Source of the DNA: Streptomyces chartreusis NRRL 3882
GTDB taxonomy: Bacteria > Actinomycetota > Actinomycetes > Streptomycetales > Streptomycetaceae
DNA: 64,000 nucleotides
Assembly: GCF_900236475.1 (NCBI RefSeq)
Contig: NZ_LT963352.1
Coordinates: forward strand, 7,055,001-7,119,000
Reading direction: 5' to 3'
The notes under the pieces are model-generated. The model worked only from the letters and a program-made list of their open reading frames with translations. It had not been told where the DNA came from and ran no database searches. Shown here piece by piece: positions 1 through 10,467 of this stretch (position 1 is the stretch's first letter; each line of letters opens with the position of its first letter). A program made the translations under genes and the position numbers.

Positions 1-2094
<2,094 letters not shown>

Positions 2095-2196
2095 GTTGCT
2101 CGCGTCCACTGTGTTAGTTCTGAGACAACGAACAGTTGTCGGCTTTGAGTAGAACAAACAATTGAAGAGTGTGCTTGTTCGCTCGAAACCATTAGG

Positions 2197-2314
2197 GTTT
2201 CGGTGGTTATAGCGTAGGGGAAACGCCCGGTTACATTCCGAACCCGGAAGCTAAGCCTTACAGCGCCGATGGTACTGCAGGGGGGACCCTGTGGGAGAGT
2301 AGGACGCCGCCGAA
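2197..2314 (+). rRNA. rrf: 5S ribosomal RNA
   Basis: Begins with GTTTCGGTGG, contains the conserved loop around ACATTCCGAACCCGGAAGCTAAG, and ends in a strand (CGCCGAACA) complementary to the 5' end, giving the usual terminal helix. It lies about 100 nt behind the 23S gene, the standard 16S-23S-5S order. The spacer 2095-2196 has no tRNA. Ends are accurate to a few bases. Confidence 0.96.
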
Positions 2315-2325
2315 CAATCTTTGGA

Positions 2326-2374
2326 AGGACCCCTGGTCACCAGCGTTCAGCTGGGACCAGGGGTCCTTTTTGTT
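2326..2374 (+). terminator. rRNA operon terminator
   Basis: Perfect 13-bp inverted repeat (AGGACCCCTGGTC at 2326-2338 with its complement at 2355-2367) followed by a T-rich run (TTTTTGTTTTT). It starts about 12 nt after the 5S gene and is the clearest Rho-independent terminator in the window. Confidence 0.93.
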
Positions 2375-2441
2375 TTTGCACTGCGCGCTGGGCACCCGGC
2401 TGCGCGAGAATGACTTTGCGGTACCGAAGACAGGAGTCACC

Positions 2442-4268
2442 ATGTCCACCAACTCTCCCGACGACCGACCGGAGCGCGACCAGCGGCGACGGGAGGGGGA
2501 CCGGAGCGACCGCGGCGGTCAGCGCGGGGACCGTGGCGACCGTGGCGGCTTCCGCCGCAGCGACCGAGGTGAGCGGAGCGACCGCGGTGAGCGTGGTGGC
2601 TTCCGGCGTGATGACAACCGTGGTGGTGGCGGCCGGCGTGACGACCGCGACCGAGGACCGCGCAGGGACGACCGTGACCGGGGCGGCTTCCGGCGGGACG
2701 ACCGCGGTGACCGTCCCTCCTTCCGGCGGGATGACCGAGGAGAGCGACGGGACGACCGGGACCGTGGCGGGTTCCGCCGCGACGACAACCGTGGCGGTGG
2801 CTACGGCCGCCGTGACGACAGCCGGCGCGATGACCGACGGGGCGATGACCGCGGGCAGCGCGGTGGCTTCCGACGGGATGACCGTCGGGACGACAGGCGC
2901 GATGACCGCCGTGACGACAGGCGCGAGGGCGACCGAGGAGGGTTCCCCCGGCGTGACGACCGTGCCCCGGAGCGCCGCGACAACCGGGACCGTAATTTCC
3001 GTGGCGACGACCGGGACCGCGGGCCTCGGGGCGACGACCGCGACCGTGGCTTCCGGCGCGACGACCGGGACCGTGGCTTCCGTGGGGACGACCGTGACCG
3101 CGGTTTCCGGCGTGACGACCGGGACCGTGGCCCCCGCGGCGACGACCGCGACCGTGGCTTCCGGCGTGACGACCGCGGTGGCTTCCGCGGCCGTGACGAG
3201 CGCCGTGACGACCGTCGCGGGGACGACCGCGGGGAGCGCGGCGGTTTCCGGCGCGACGACGCCCCTCGGGGCGGGCGTGGCGGATTCCGCCGGGACGACG
3301 GTCCTCGGAGCGAGCGTGGCGAGTTCAGGCGAGACGACAGCCGTGACACCCGCGGCGACCGCGGTGGTTTCCGTGGGCGGGACGACCGTGGGCGTGGCCC
3401 GCGGCGTGATGATCGCGGTGGGCGGCCCGGGGGCTTCCGGGGTCGTGATGACCGGCGCGACGACCGTCGGGACGACCGGCGTGGCGGCGGCCGGTTCCGT
3501 GAGGAGCGGGAGCGGGACAGGGAGCCGATCAAGCGGCTGCCGATCCCCGAGGACGTCACGGGCGAGGAGATCGACAAGGACGTACGGCAGGAGCTCCAGA
3601 GCCTGCCGAAGACGCTCGCGGACGATGTCGCGAAGAACCTGGTGATGGTCGCGCGGCTCCTCGACGAGGACCCCGAGGGCGCGTACGGCTACTCCAGGGT
3701 GGCGCTGCGGCTGGCGTCGCGGGTCGCCGCCGTGCGGGAGGCCGCCGGGTTCGCCGCGTATGCCACTCAGAAGTACGGCGAGGCGCTGGCCGAGTTCCGG
3801 GCCGCCAAGCGGATGACGGGGAACATCGACCTGTGGCCTGTCATGGCCGACTGCGAGCGCGGGCTCGGACGGCCGGAGAAGGCGCTGGACATGGCCGGGG
3901 CGCCCGAGGTGCACAAGCTCGACAAGGCCGGACAGGTCGAGATGCGGCTCGTCGCGGCCGGTGCGCGGCGGGACATGGGGCAGCTGGACGCGGCCATCGT
4001 GACGCTGCAGAGCCCGGAGCTGGCCTCCAACTCCGTGCAGCCGTGGACCGCTCGCCTGCGGTACGCCTACGCCGACGCACTGCTGGAGGCCGGGCGGGAG
4101 AGCGAGGCGCGGGAGTGGTTCGCGAAGGCCGTGGAGGCCGACCGGGACGGCAGCACGGACGCCTCGGACCGGCTCGCCGAGCTGGACGGGGTGGAGTTCG
4201 TGGACGCCCTGGCCGAGGACGAGGACCAGGGTGAGGGCGGCGACACCGCCGAGGAGGAGAAGGACTGA
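2442..4268 (+). CDS. TPR protein with long Arg/Asp-rich repeat region
   Basis: 608 residues. Residues ~10-350 are an extremely biased tract built on units such as RDDRDRGFR and RGGFRRDD, almost only Arg, Asp, Gly and Phe, which must be disordered. Residues ~350-590 form a helical domain with tetratricopeptide-like repeats (YGEALAEF, ESEAREWFAKAVEAD), ending in an acidic tail. The ATG at 2442 (MSTNSPDDRP) follows CAGGAG and is preferred over an in-frame start at 2370 inside the terminator. It is the first gene behind the rRNA operon. RGG-like tracts often bind RNA, so an RNA or ribosome link is plausible, but that is inference. Confidence 0.85.
   Translation: MSTNSPDDRPERDQRRREGDRSDRGGQRGDRGDRGGFRRSDRGERSDRGERGGFRRDDNRGGGGRRDDRDRGPRRDDRDRGGFRRDDRGDRPSFRRDDRGERRDDRDRGGFRRDDNRGGGYGRRDDSRRDDRRGDDRGQRGGFRRDDRRDDRRDDRRDDRREGDRGGFPRRDDRAPERRDNRDRNFRGDDRDRGPRGDDRDRGFRRDDRDRGFRGDDRDRGFRRDDRDRGPRGDDRDRGFRRDDRGGFRGRDERRDDRRGDDRGERGGFRRDDAPRGGRGGFRRDDGPRSERGEFRRDDSRDTRGDRGGFRGRDDRGRGPRRDDRGGRPGGFRGRDDRRDDRRDDRRGGGRFREERERDREPIKRLPIPEDVTGEEIDKDVRQELQSLPKTLADDVAKNLVMVARLLDEDPEGAYGYSRVALRLASRVAAVREAAGFAAYATQKYGEALAEFRAAKRMTGNIDLWPVMADCERGLGRPEKALDMAGAPEVHKLDKAGQVEMRLVAAGARRDMGQLDAAIVTLQSPELASNSVQPWTARLRYAYADALLEAGRESEAREWFAKAVEADRDGSTDASDRLAELDGVEFVDALAEDEDQGEGGDTAEEEKD
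2540..3500 (+). repeat. Degenerate in-frame RDD/RGG-coding repeat array
   Basis: Short imperfect repeats around the unit GACGACCGGGACCGTGGC run through this part of the TPR gene. They are most regular at about 3000-3190, where blocks alternate between RGF and RRD codons. Unit length varies and there are no unique spacers, so this is protein-level low complexity. The same composition keeps the opposite strand and other frames open, producing spurious frames. Confidence 0.8.
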
Positions 4269-4279
4269 CATCGCGCGGA

Positions 4280-4309
4280 GGGGGCGGGTCCCGGTCGGGA
4301 TCCGCCCCC
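4280..4309. terminator. Bidirectional terminator between convergent genes
   Basis: GGGGGCGG pairs with CCGCCCCC, then a G-T wobble and TCCC/GGGA, with a 4-nt loop. It sits in the 63-nt gap between the TPR gene and the convergent DUF1015 gene, so it can serve both. There is no long T-run, as is common in Streptomyces. Confidence 0.75.
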
Positions 4310-4331
4310 TTCGTGTGTCGGAAACAGCGCG

Positions 4332-5624
4332 TCAGAGGTCCAGCGCGCGCAGTACCAGGCCCGAGGCAGGCTTCGGGCCGAACGACGTCGACTTGCGCGG
4401 CATGGTGACGCCCTGCCGGGCCAGGTCGCGGACGACCTCCTCGCGGACCGGGTGCATCAGGACGGCCGTACCGCCGTCGCGTTCCGCCTTCGCGACCGTG
4501 GCGGCCGTGTCGTGGATGTAGGAGATGTGGGCGGGGGAGTCCTCGGGGATGCGCCAGACGTGGTCGAGGAGCGTGGCGTGCAGGACCGTCGCGTCGAGGG
4601 TGCGCCAGGCGGTGGGGCGGTCGGCGGGGACCGTGCGGGCCAGGAGGTCCGGGTCCGGTCGGTCGACGAGGTGGAAGGCGCCGTCGCCGGCGAGCAGGAA
4701 CGCGTTGCCCGCGCAGGCCGCGTCCGCGAGCGTCGCCAGGGCTTCGGGCAGGGGGACTTCGAGGCGGCGCACGCGGAAGTGGCCGTCCAGGGCGGCTACG
4801 GCGTCGCCGACCGGCAGGTCGTGGAGGAGGCGGTGGATGGCGCGGACGCGGAGGGGGTAGCGGGCCGTGTCGACCAGGAGGACCAGGCCGTGGTCCCACG
4901 GGCTGGGGGAGGGGTGCTCCGTGCGGAGGCGGCGGTAGGTCGCCCAGCGGTGGTGGCCGTCGGCGATGAGGGCTTGGTGACGGGCCAGGCCGCTCTGGAT
5001 CGTCGTCAGGTCGGCGGGGGCGGTGACCGACCACAGGCGGTGGCTGAAGCCGTCCTCCGTGGTGGTCGCGAGGAGCGGTGGCTGCTCGGCGGTGCGCTCG
5101 ATCAGGTCCGCCGTGGCGGTCGTCGAGTCGTCGCCGCGGTAGGTCAGCAGGAGGGGTTCGAGATTCGCGGAGGTGGCCCGCATCAGGGCCGCGCGGTCGG
5201 CGACGATGTGCGGCATGACGTCCTCGTGCGGCAGCACCACCTGCTCGGCCGGGTCCGAGACGCGCAGGGCGCCGATGATGCCGCGTTGCAGCATGCCGTT
5301 GCCGTCCCGCTGCTCGTAGACGTACAGGCCGGGATCCGGGTCGGTGGTCAGGACGCCCTCGGACAGCCAGCGGCGCAAAGTCTGCGCGGCCTGGTCGTTG
5401 CGGGCGCTGGGAGTGGCGGCCTGGGGGAGGATCAGGCGGACGATGTTGTGCGGGTCGGCGGACTGGAGATGGTGCACTCCGTCGGGGCGGACGACGACGT
5501 CGTACGGCGGGGACGTCACTGCGGCCAGGCTGCCGACCCGGTCGGGGTCGTAGCGAAGGCCTCGGAACGGGGTGAGTTCCAGGCCTCGGCGCTCCGTTGC
5601 TTCCGAGTGACCTGCTGTGTTCAT
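4332..5624 (-). CDS. DUF1015 family protein
   Basis: 430 residues. The N-terminal block (LTPFRGLRYDPDRVGSLAAV followed by TSPPYDVV) and internal segments such as ADGHHRW and DGVHHLQSADPHNIVRL are hallmarks of DUF1015, a widespread family of soluble proteins of unknown biochemical function, some called SpoOJ/ParA/ParB-repeat-region proteins. Length is full for the family and there is no signal peptide. It is divergent from the HAD phosphatase, with a 72-nt shared upstream region. Start is the ATG at 5624. Confidence 0.88.
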   Translation of the reverse strand: MNTAGHSEATERRGLELTPFRGLRYDPDRVGSLAAVTSPPYDVVVRPDGVHHLQSADPHNIVRLILPQAATPSARNDQAAQTLRRWLSEGVLTTDPDPGLYVYEQRDGNGMLQRGIIGALRVSDPAEQVVLPHEDVMPHIVADRAALMRATSANLEPLLLTYRGDDSTTATADLIERTAEQPPLLATTTEDGFSHRLWSVTAPADLTTIQSGLARHQALIADGHHRWATYRRLRTEHPSPSPWDHGLVLLVDTARYPLRVRAIHRLLHDLPVGDAVAALDGHFRVRRLEVPLPEALATLADAACAGNAFLLAGDGAFHLVDRPDPDLLARTVPADRPTAWRTLDATVLHATLLDHVWRIPEDSPAHISYIHDTAATVAKAERDGGTAVLMHPVREEVVRDLARQGVTMPRKSTSFGPKPASGLVLRALDL

Positions 5625-5696
5625 CCCGGCATCGTACGGCTGTCAGTGGCATGGGGGATGATCGGGGGAAAGCCGTCGAACGAGGAGCGATGCGGG

Positions 5697-6728
5697 ATGA
5701 GCCGGAGCGTCAGGACGAGGCCCGAGGGCAGTGGGCAGGCCCTGAACGAGGCGTACGACACGGCGCTGCTCGACCTGGACGGTGTCGTGTACGCGGGCGG
5801 GAGCGCGATCGCGTACGCCGTGGAGTCGCTGGCCACGGCGCGGACGGGCGGGATGCGTCTGGCGTACGTCACCAACAACGCGCTGCGGACTCCGGACACC
5901 GTGGCCGAGCATCTGACCGAGCTGGGCATACCGACGGGCGCGGACGACGTCATCACCTCGGCGCAGGCGGTCGCGCGGCTGATCAGCGAGCAGGTGCCGC
6001 AGGGCGCTCGCGTGCTGGTGATCGGCGGTGAGGGGCTCCGGGTGGCGCTGCGCGAGCGCGGGCTGGTGCCCGTGGAGTCGGCGGACGACGATCCGGTGGC
6101 GGTGGTGCAGGGGTACGGCGGTCCCGAGCTGCCGTGGGGGCGCTTCGCGGAGGCCAGTTACGCCGTCGCGCGCGGTGTGCCCTGGTTCGCCTCGAACACC
6201 GACCTGACGATTCCGAGCGGGCGTGGTATCGCACCGGGCAACGGCGCGGCGGTGGAGGTGGTGCGGATCGCCACGGGCGCCGAGCCGCAGGTCGCGGGCA
6301 AGCCGCTGCCGCCGATGCACCGGGAGACCATCCTGCGGACCGGGGCGGAGCGGCCGCTGGTGGTGGGCGACCGGCTGGACACAGACATCGAGGGCGCGTT
6401 CAACGGGGAGGTCGACTCGCTGCTCGTCCTGACCGGGGTGACCGACGGCGCTCAGCTGCTGGCGGCGCCGCCGCAGCACCGGCCGACGTATGTGGACGCC
6501 GATCTGCGCGGGATGCTCAGCGGCCAGCCTGATGTCGTGGAGGCGGGCGACGGCGGCTTCCGGTGCGGTGACTGGACGGCGACGGCCGGTGCGGACCGGC
6601 TGGAGCTCGACGGGGACGGTGAGGCGCTGGACGGGCTGCGCGCGTTGTGTGCCGCGGCGTGGACGGCCGCCGGTGCGGGGGTCTGCGAGCTGGACGGAGG
6701 GAAGTCGCTGGCGAGGCTGGGGCTTTGA
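5697..6728 (+). CDS. HAD-IIA family hydrolase (NagD/PGP-like phosphatase)
   Basis: 343 residues, cytoplasmic. HAD motifs are all present: motif I DLDGVVY (nucleophile and acid/base Asp, residues ~26-32), motif II TNN (~59-61), motif III Lys in AGKPLPP, and motif IV GDRLDTDIEGA. The large C2 cap between motifs II and III is typical of subfamily IIA (p-nitrophenyl phosphatase, NagD, phosphoglycolate phosphatase). Physiological substrate cannot be read from sequence. ATG at 5697 has GAGGAG 9 nt upstream; an ATG at 5690 is in another frame. Confidence 0.9.
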   Translation: MSRSVRTRPEGSGQALNEAYDTALLDLDGVVYAGGSAIAYAVESLATARTGGMRLAYVTNNALRTPDTVAEHLTELGIPTGADDVITSAQAVARLISEQVPQGARVLVIGGEGLRVALRERGLVPVESADDDPVAVVQGYGGPELPWGRFAEASYAVARGVPWFASNTDLTIPSGRGIAPGNGAAVEVVRIATGAEPQVAGKPLPPMHRETILRTGAERPLVVGDRLDTDIEGAFNGEVDSLLVLTGVTDGAQLLAAPPQHRPTYVDADLRGMLSGQPDVVEAGDGGFRCGDWTATAGADRLELDGDGEALDGLRALCAAAWTAAGAGVCELDGGKSLARLGL

Positions 6729-6810
6729 CTGCCGGTTGGATCCTTGGTTCGCGGGCACGCTCCGGTCGGGCGCCCGTGGCGGCGGCAGGGCTCGGGATCG
6801 AGATCGAATG

Positions 6811-6829
6811 GCAGGGTAGGCTAACCTAA
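6811..6829 (+). promoter_or_regulatory. Iron box (DmdR/IdeR-type operator)
   Basis: A 19-bp near-palindrome ending in CTAACCTAA, matching 16 of 19 positions of the actinobacterial iron box TTAGGTTAGGCTAACCTAA. It ends 5 bp before the GTG of the first siderophore permease, so the repressor would cover the transcription start and ribosome-binding region. Fe-loaded DmdR1/IdeR binding here would switch the importer off when iron is plentiful. Confidence 0.88.
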
Positions 6830-6834
6830 CCTGC

Positions 6835-7878
6835 GTGTTGGTCGAGAGTCCCCCCGAACAGCGCGCGGAGACCGCCCCCGCGCCCCCGGCCCGACGGGCG
6901 ATACGTGCCTTTGGGCTCGTCCTGGCCGTCGCGATCCTGGTGCTCGTCGCGCTGGCGAGTATCGCGATCGGAGCGAAAGAACTGTCCCTCGGGCAGGTCT
7001 GGCACGGCTTGTTCGAGGACTCGGGGACGTACGGCGACGTCGTCGTCGCGGAGCGGCTGTCGCGGACCGTGCTCGGGCTGCTGGCCGGAGCAGCCCTCGG
7101 TCTGGCCGGAGCGGTTCTCCAGGCGCTCACGCGCAACCCGCTGGCCGACCCCGGGCTGCTCGGCATCAACGCGGGCGCGTCCGCCGCGGTCGTCACGGCC
7201 ATCACGTACCTCGGGATCACCTCGCTCAGCGGCTACGTCTGGTTCGCGTTCCTCGGCGCGGCCGCGGTCGGGGCGCTGGTGTGGTTCCTGGGCGGCAGCC
7301 GGGGCGCGACGCCGGTGCGGCTCGCGCTCGCCGGTACGGCGCTCAGCGCCGCGCTCTACGGCTACCTGCAGGCCGTGATGATCATGGACGACGCGGCGCT
7401 CGGCAAGATGCGGTTCTGGACGGTCGGTTCACTGTCCTCGGCGAGCGACTCGATCATCAGGCAGGTCCTGCCGTTCCTGCTGGCCGGCATGGTCCTGGCG
7501 CTGGCGCTGTCCCGGCCGCTCAACGCCATGGCCATGGGCGACGACACCGCCAAGGCGCTCGGCGCCAACCTGAACCGGACGCGGGCGCTGTCCATGCTGG
7601 CGGCGACCGTGCTGTGCGGGGCGGCGACCGCGGCCTGCGGGCCGATCGTGTTCGTCGGGCTGATGGTGCCGCACGTCGTGCGTTCCTTCACCGGGCCCGA
7701 CCTGCGCTGGATCCTGCCGTACGCGGCGATCCTGTCGCCGGTGCTGCTGCTCGGCGCCGACGTCGTCGGCCGGATCGTGGCCCGGCCCGCGGAACTGCAG
7801 GTGGGCATCGTCACCGCGATCCTCGGCGGGCCGGTGTTCATCTATCTCGTACGACGGCGGAGGACGGCGCAGCTGTGA
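6835..7878 (+). CDS. Iron-siderophore ABC transporter permease 1 (FecCD family)
   Basis: 347 residues, polytopic inner-membrane protein with about nine hydrophobic segments. The FecCD signature NPLADPGLLGI is at residues 101-111, and the conserved cytoplasmic segment CGPIVFVGLMVPHVVR near 265-280 contacts the ATPase. Starts at GTG 6835 just behind the iron box. Its stop overlaps the next gene's GTG (GTGA), so the two permeases are translationally coupled and form the heterodimeric channel of a FepBDGC-type importer. No periplasmic binding-protein gene is nearby. Confidence 0.93.
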   Translation: MLVESPPEQRAETAPAPPARRAIRAFGLVLAVAILVLVALASIAIGAKELSLGQVWHGLFEDSGTYGDVVVAERLSRTVLGLLAGAALGLAGAVLQALTRNPLADPGLLGINAGASAAVVTAITYLGITSLSGYVWFAFLGAAAVGALVWFLGGSRGATPVRLALAGTALSAALYGYLQAVMIMDDAALGKMRFWTVGSLSSASDSIIRQVLPFLLAGMVLALALSRPLNAMAMGDDTAKALGANLNRTRALSMLAATVLCGAATAACGPIVFVGLMVPHVVRSFTGPDLRWILPYAAILSPVLLLGADVVGRIVARPAELQVGIVTAILGGPVFIYLVRRRRTAQL

Positions 7879-8915
7879 AGACCACCAACCGTGCTGTGAG
7901 GACCCCGGGCGGGCTCTCCGTGCGCCTGGACGTGCGGGCCTTCACCGTCGTGCTCCTGCTGCTGGTCGCGGCGCTCACGGCGAGTGTCGTGCTCATCGGC
8001 ACCGGCGACTTCCCGATCCCGGCCGCCGACGTGCTGCGGACGCTGTTCGGCGAGGGCAACGCCGGCCAGGAGTTCATCGTCAACGAACTGCGGCTGCCGC
8101 GGGTCCTGGTCGGGCTGCTGGTCGGCGCCTCGCTCGGGCTCGGGGGCGCGCTGTTCCAGTCCATCTCCCGCAATCCGCTGGGCAGTCCGGACGTGCTGGG
8201 CCTCGGGCAGGGGGCGACGGCCGGAGCGCTCACGGTGATCGTGCTGTTCTCCGGGAGCGCGAACCAGGTCGCCGCCGGCGCGCTGGTGGGCGGCCTGGTG
8301 ACCGGCCTGGCCATCTATGTGCTCGCCTGGAAGCGGGGCGTGCACGGATACCGGCTGGTGCTGGTCGGTATCGGTGTCTCCGCGATCGTCACGGCGGTCA
8401 ACGGCTATCTGCTCACCAAGTCCGACATCGTGGACGCGGCCCGCGCGGTCGTGTGGATGACCGGATCCCTCGACGGCCGTGACTGGGCCCAGGTGTGGCC
8501 GCTGCTCGGGCTGTGCGCCGTGCTCGTGCCGCTCGTCCTGAGCAACGCGCGCGGGCTGCGGATGATGGAGATGGGTGACGACGTGTCGTACGCCCTCGGG
8601 GTGCGGGTGGAGCGCGTACGGCTGCTGCTGATGGTGGCGGCCGTGTTGCTGACAGCGTCGGCGACCGCCGCTGCCGGTCCCGTCAGCTTCGTCGCGCTCA
8701 CCGCGCCGCAGCTGGCCCGGCGCCTGACCCGTGCGCCGGGCCCGAACCTGCTGGCCTCCCTGTGCATGGGCGCCGCCCTGCTGGTCATCGCCGACTGGCT
8801 CTCGCAGCGGGCGTTCGGCGCCGAGCAGTTGCCCGTGGGTGTGGTCACCGGCGTGCTCGGCGGTGTCTATCTGCTGTGGCTGCTGGTCACCGAGCGCAAG
8901 GCGGGCCGGATATGA
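7875..8915 (+). CDS. Iron-siderophore ABC transporter permease 2 (FecCD family)
   Basis: 346 residues; second FecCD permease, paralogous to the gene before it. NPLGSPDVLG at residues 100-109 corresponds to the signature of permease 1, and the AAGPVSFVALTAPQLARR segment is the coupling region. GTG start at 7875 overlaps the previous stop by 3 bases; its own stop overlaps the ATPase ATG (ATGA). It belongs to one iron-regulated transcript. Confidence 0.93.
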   Translation: MKTTNRAVRTPGGLSVRLDVRAFTVVLLLLVAALTASVVLIGTGDFPIPAADVLRTLFGEGNAGQEFIVNELRLPRVLVGLLVGASLGLGGALFQSISRNPLGSPDVLGLGQGATAGALTVIVLFSGSANQVAAGALVGGLVTGLAIYVLAWKRGVHGYRLVLVGIGVSAIVTAVNGYLLTKSDIVDAARAVVWMTGSLDGRDWAQVWPLLGLCAVLVPLVLSNARGLRMMEMGDDVSYALGVRVERVRLLLMVAAVLLTASATAAAGPVSFVALTAPQLARRLTRAPGPNLLASLCMGAALLVIADWLSQRAFGAEQLPVGVVTGVLGGVYLLWLLVTERKAGRI

Positions 8916-9778
8916 GCAAGAACCGAAGGAGCACCGTGAACCGTCTGTCCGCCGAGAACGTCACCCTCGCCTACGACCAGCGGGTGATCGCCGAGCAACT
9001 GTCGGTGGAGATACCCGACAACTCCTTCACCGTGATCGTCGGCCCCAACGCGTGCGGCAAGTCGACGCTCCTGCGGGCGCTGTCGCGGATGCTCAAGCCC
9101 AGTGCGGGCCGGGTGCTGCTCGACGGTCGGACCATCCAGTCGATGCCCGCGAAGAAGGTCGCGCGGACGCTCGGTCTGCTGCCCCAGTCGTCCATCGCGC
9201 CCGACGGCATCACCGTCGGCGATCTGGTGGGCCGCGGCCGCTACCCGCACCAGGGGATCCTGCGCCAGTGGTCGACCGAGGACGAGCGGGTCGTCCAGGA
9301 GTCGATGCGGCAGACCGGCGTCGCCGAGCTGGCCGAGCGCTACGTCGACGAGCTGTCGGGCGGTCAGCGCCAGCGCGTGTGGATCGCCATGGCACTCGCC
9401 CAGCAGACGCCGTTGCTGCTGCTCGACGAACCGACGACGTACCTGGACATCCAGCACCAGATCGACGTGCTGGACCTGTGCGCGGAGCTGCACGAGGAGC
9501 AGGGGCGCACGCTCGTCGCCGTGCTCCACGACCTGAACCACGCCGCCCGCTACGCCACGCACCTCATCGCCCTGCGCGAGGGCCGGGTCATCGCCGAGGG
9601 CACGCCGAAGGACATCGTCACGGCCGACCTGGTGGAGGAGGTCTTCGGACTGCGCTGCCAGGTCATCGACGACCCGGAGACGGGCACGCCCCTGGTCGTG
9701 CCGGCGGCGCGCAAGGCACGCGCCGGGGCCCCGGCAGGGAACGGGGCCGGGCAGGCGGTCGCTACAGAAGCTTCCTGA
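8912..9778 (+). CDS. Iron-siderophore ABC transporter ATP-binding protein (FepC family)
   Basis: 288 residues, peripheral ATPase powering the two permeases. Walker A GPNACGKST (44-52), signature LSGGQ (148-152), Walker B LLLLDEP (168-174) and switch His in VLHDLNH (~206) are canonical. The ATG at 8912 gives an ATGA overlap with the permease gene. A GTG at 8936 with GAAGGAG just upstream would give a protein 8 residues shorter and is a real alternative. The last 17 bp overlap the 3' end of the convergent SCP2 gene. Confidence 0.93.
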   Translation: MSKNRRSTVNRLSAENVTLAYDQRVIAEQLSVEIPDNSFTVIVGPNACGKSTLLRALSRMLKPSAGRVLLDGRTIQSMPAKKVARTLGLLPQSSIAPDGITVGDLVGRGRYPHQGILRQWSTEDERVVQESMRQTGVAELAERYVDELSGGQRQRVWIAMALAQQTPLLLLDEPTTYLDIQHQIDVLDLCAELHEEQGRTLVAVLHDLNHAARYATHLIALREGRVIAEGTPKDIVTADLVEEVFGLRCQVIDDPETGTPLVVPAARKARAGAPAGNGAGQAVATEAS

Positions 9779-10109
9779 GCTGCAGCAGGTCGCGCACACC
9801 CGCGTGCAGTTTCACCCGGCCCGAGCCCCAGGCCTTGGCGAAGCTCAGCTCGCCGTCGACCAGGGCGACCAGGTCGTCGCCCGTCATGGCGAGCCTGATC
9901 TCGGCCCTGTCCGGCGGCGGTCCCTGCACGGTGTCGTGCACCTCGATCCGCCCGCCGCGCATGCGGCCGACGAAGGTGACGTCCAGGTCCGTGATGTGGC
10001 AGCTCACCGAACGGTCCAGGGCCGCCGCGTCGCGGACGTCCCCTTCGGCGCGCTGCATGTTGTCGGAGAGCTTGTCGAGTGCGCTGCGGCACTCCTCGAT
10101 CGTGGCCAT
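9762..10109 (-). CDS. SCP2 sterol-binding domain protein
   Basis: 115 residues, essentially a single SCP2-like lipid-binding domain. ATG at 10109 gives MATIEECRSALDKLSDNMQ; the hydrophobic beta-strand pattern (IRLAMTGDDLVALVDGEL) and the SGRVKLHAGVRDLLQLRKLL ending fit the family. Known members bind lipids or act as accessory domains of lipid or maleylpyruvate enzymes; no partner is adjacent, so the ligand is unknown. The gene converges on the siderophore ATPase with a 17-bp overlap. Confidence 0.82.
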   Translation of the reverse strand: MATIEECRSALDKLSDNMQRAEGDVRDAAALDRSVSCHITDLDVTFVGRMRGGRIEVHDTVQGPPPDRAEIRLAMTGDDLVALVDGELSFAKAWGSGRVKLHAGVRDLLQLRKLL

Positions 10110-10151
10110 CGCGGTCGACGGTACCGCAGCGGTTCGCGGTAGCGTCGGGGC

Positions 10152-10460
10152 ATGGAAGACGCAGTTCCCGAAACGCCGGCGGCGGAGGAAGAGCCCGCTC
10201 CCGCGCCGGAGCCCGAGCCGGCGCCGGAACCGGAGGACGACCCCGCCGCCCCCGCCCCGCTGGACGTGCCCCGCACCCCCACGGGCAACGCCGACGTGGA
10301 CGCGGCCCTGGACCGGCTCGGTGACGCGGACCACCTCGCCACGGACGGACACGTCGAGGTGTACGAGGATGTACACCGGGGGCTGCGCGACGCGCTCACC
10401 GCGCTCGACGCCCGCCCGGGACCTCCGGTGCCCCCGCGGCCGTACGAACACAGGAGCTGA
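10152..10460 (+). CDS. Small acidic Pro/Ala/Glu-rich protein of unknown function
   Basis: 102 residues. The first ~45 are a Pro-Ala-Glu tract (PAPEPEPAPEPEDD), then a conserved-looking helical part (GNADVDAALDRLGDADHLATD and YEDVHRGLRDALTALD). No enzymatic motif, signal or membrane segment. It ends 7 nt before tlyA on the same strand and is probably co-transcribed with it. It diverges from the SCP2 gene, whose ATG is 42 nt away. Confidence 0.7.
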   Translation: MEDAVPETPAAEEEPAPAPEPEPAPEPEDDPAAPAPLDVPRTPTGNADVDAALDRLGDADHLATDGHVEVYEDVHRGLRDALTALDARPGPPVPPRPYEHRS

Positions 10461-10467
10461 ACACACC

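Noticed and set aside
2540..3500. Repeat array considered as CRISPR
   Set aside because: Units are in-frame, variable in length, degenerate and without unique spacers; they encode a low-complexity protein segment.
2337..4271. Long minus-strand open frame (644 codons) and others opposite the TPR gene
   Set aside because: They are kept open by the GAC/CGG repeat composition. The plus frame has the better start, SD, a C-terminal TPR domain and a position after the terminator.
4452..5696. In-frame extension upstream of the HAD hydrolase
   Set aside because: It lies antisense to the well supported DUF1015 gene. The HAD family start and a GAGGAG SD are at 5697.
8731..10467. Open frame running from within the permease gene into tlyA
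   Set aside because: The family-conserved S4 start of TlyA is at 10468; the upstream part overlaps three better genes in other frames.
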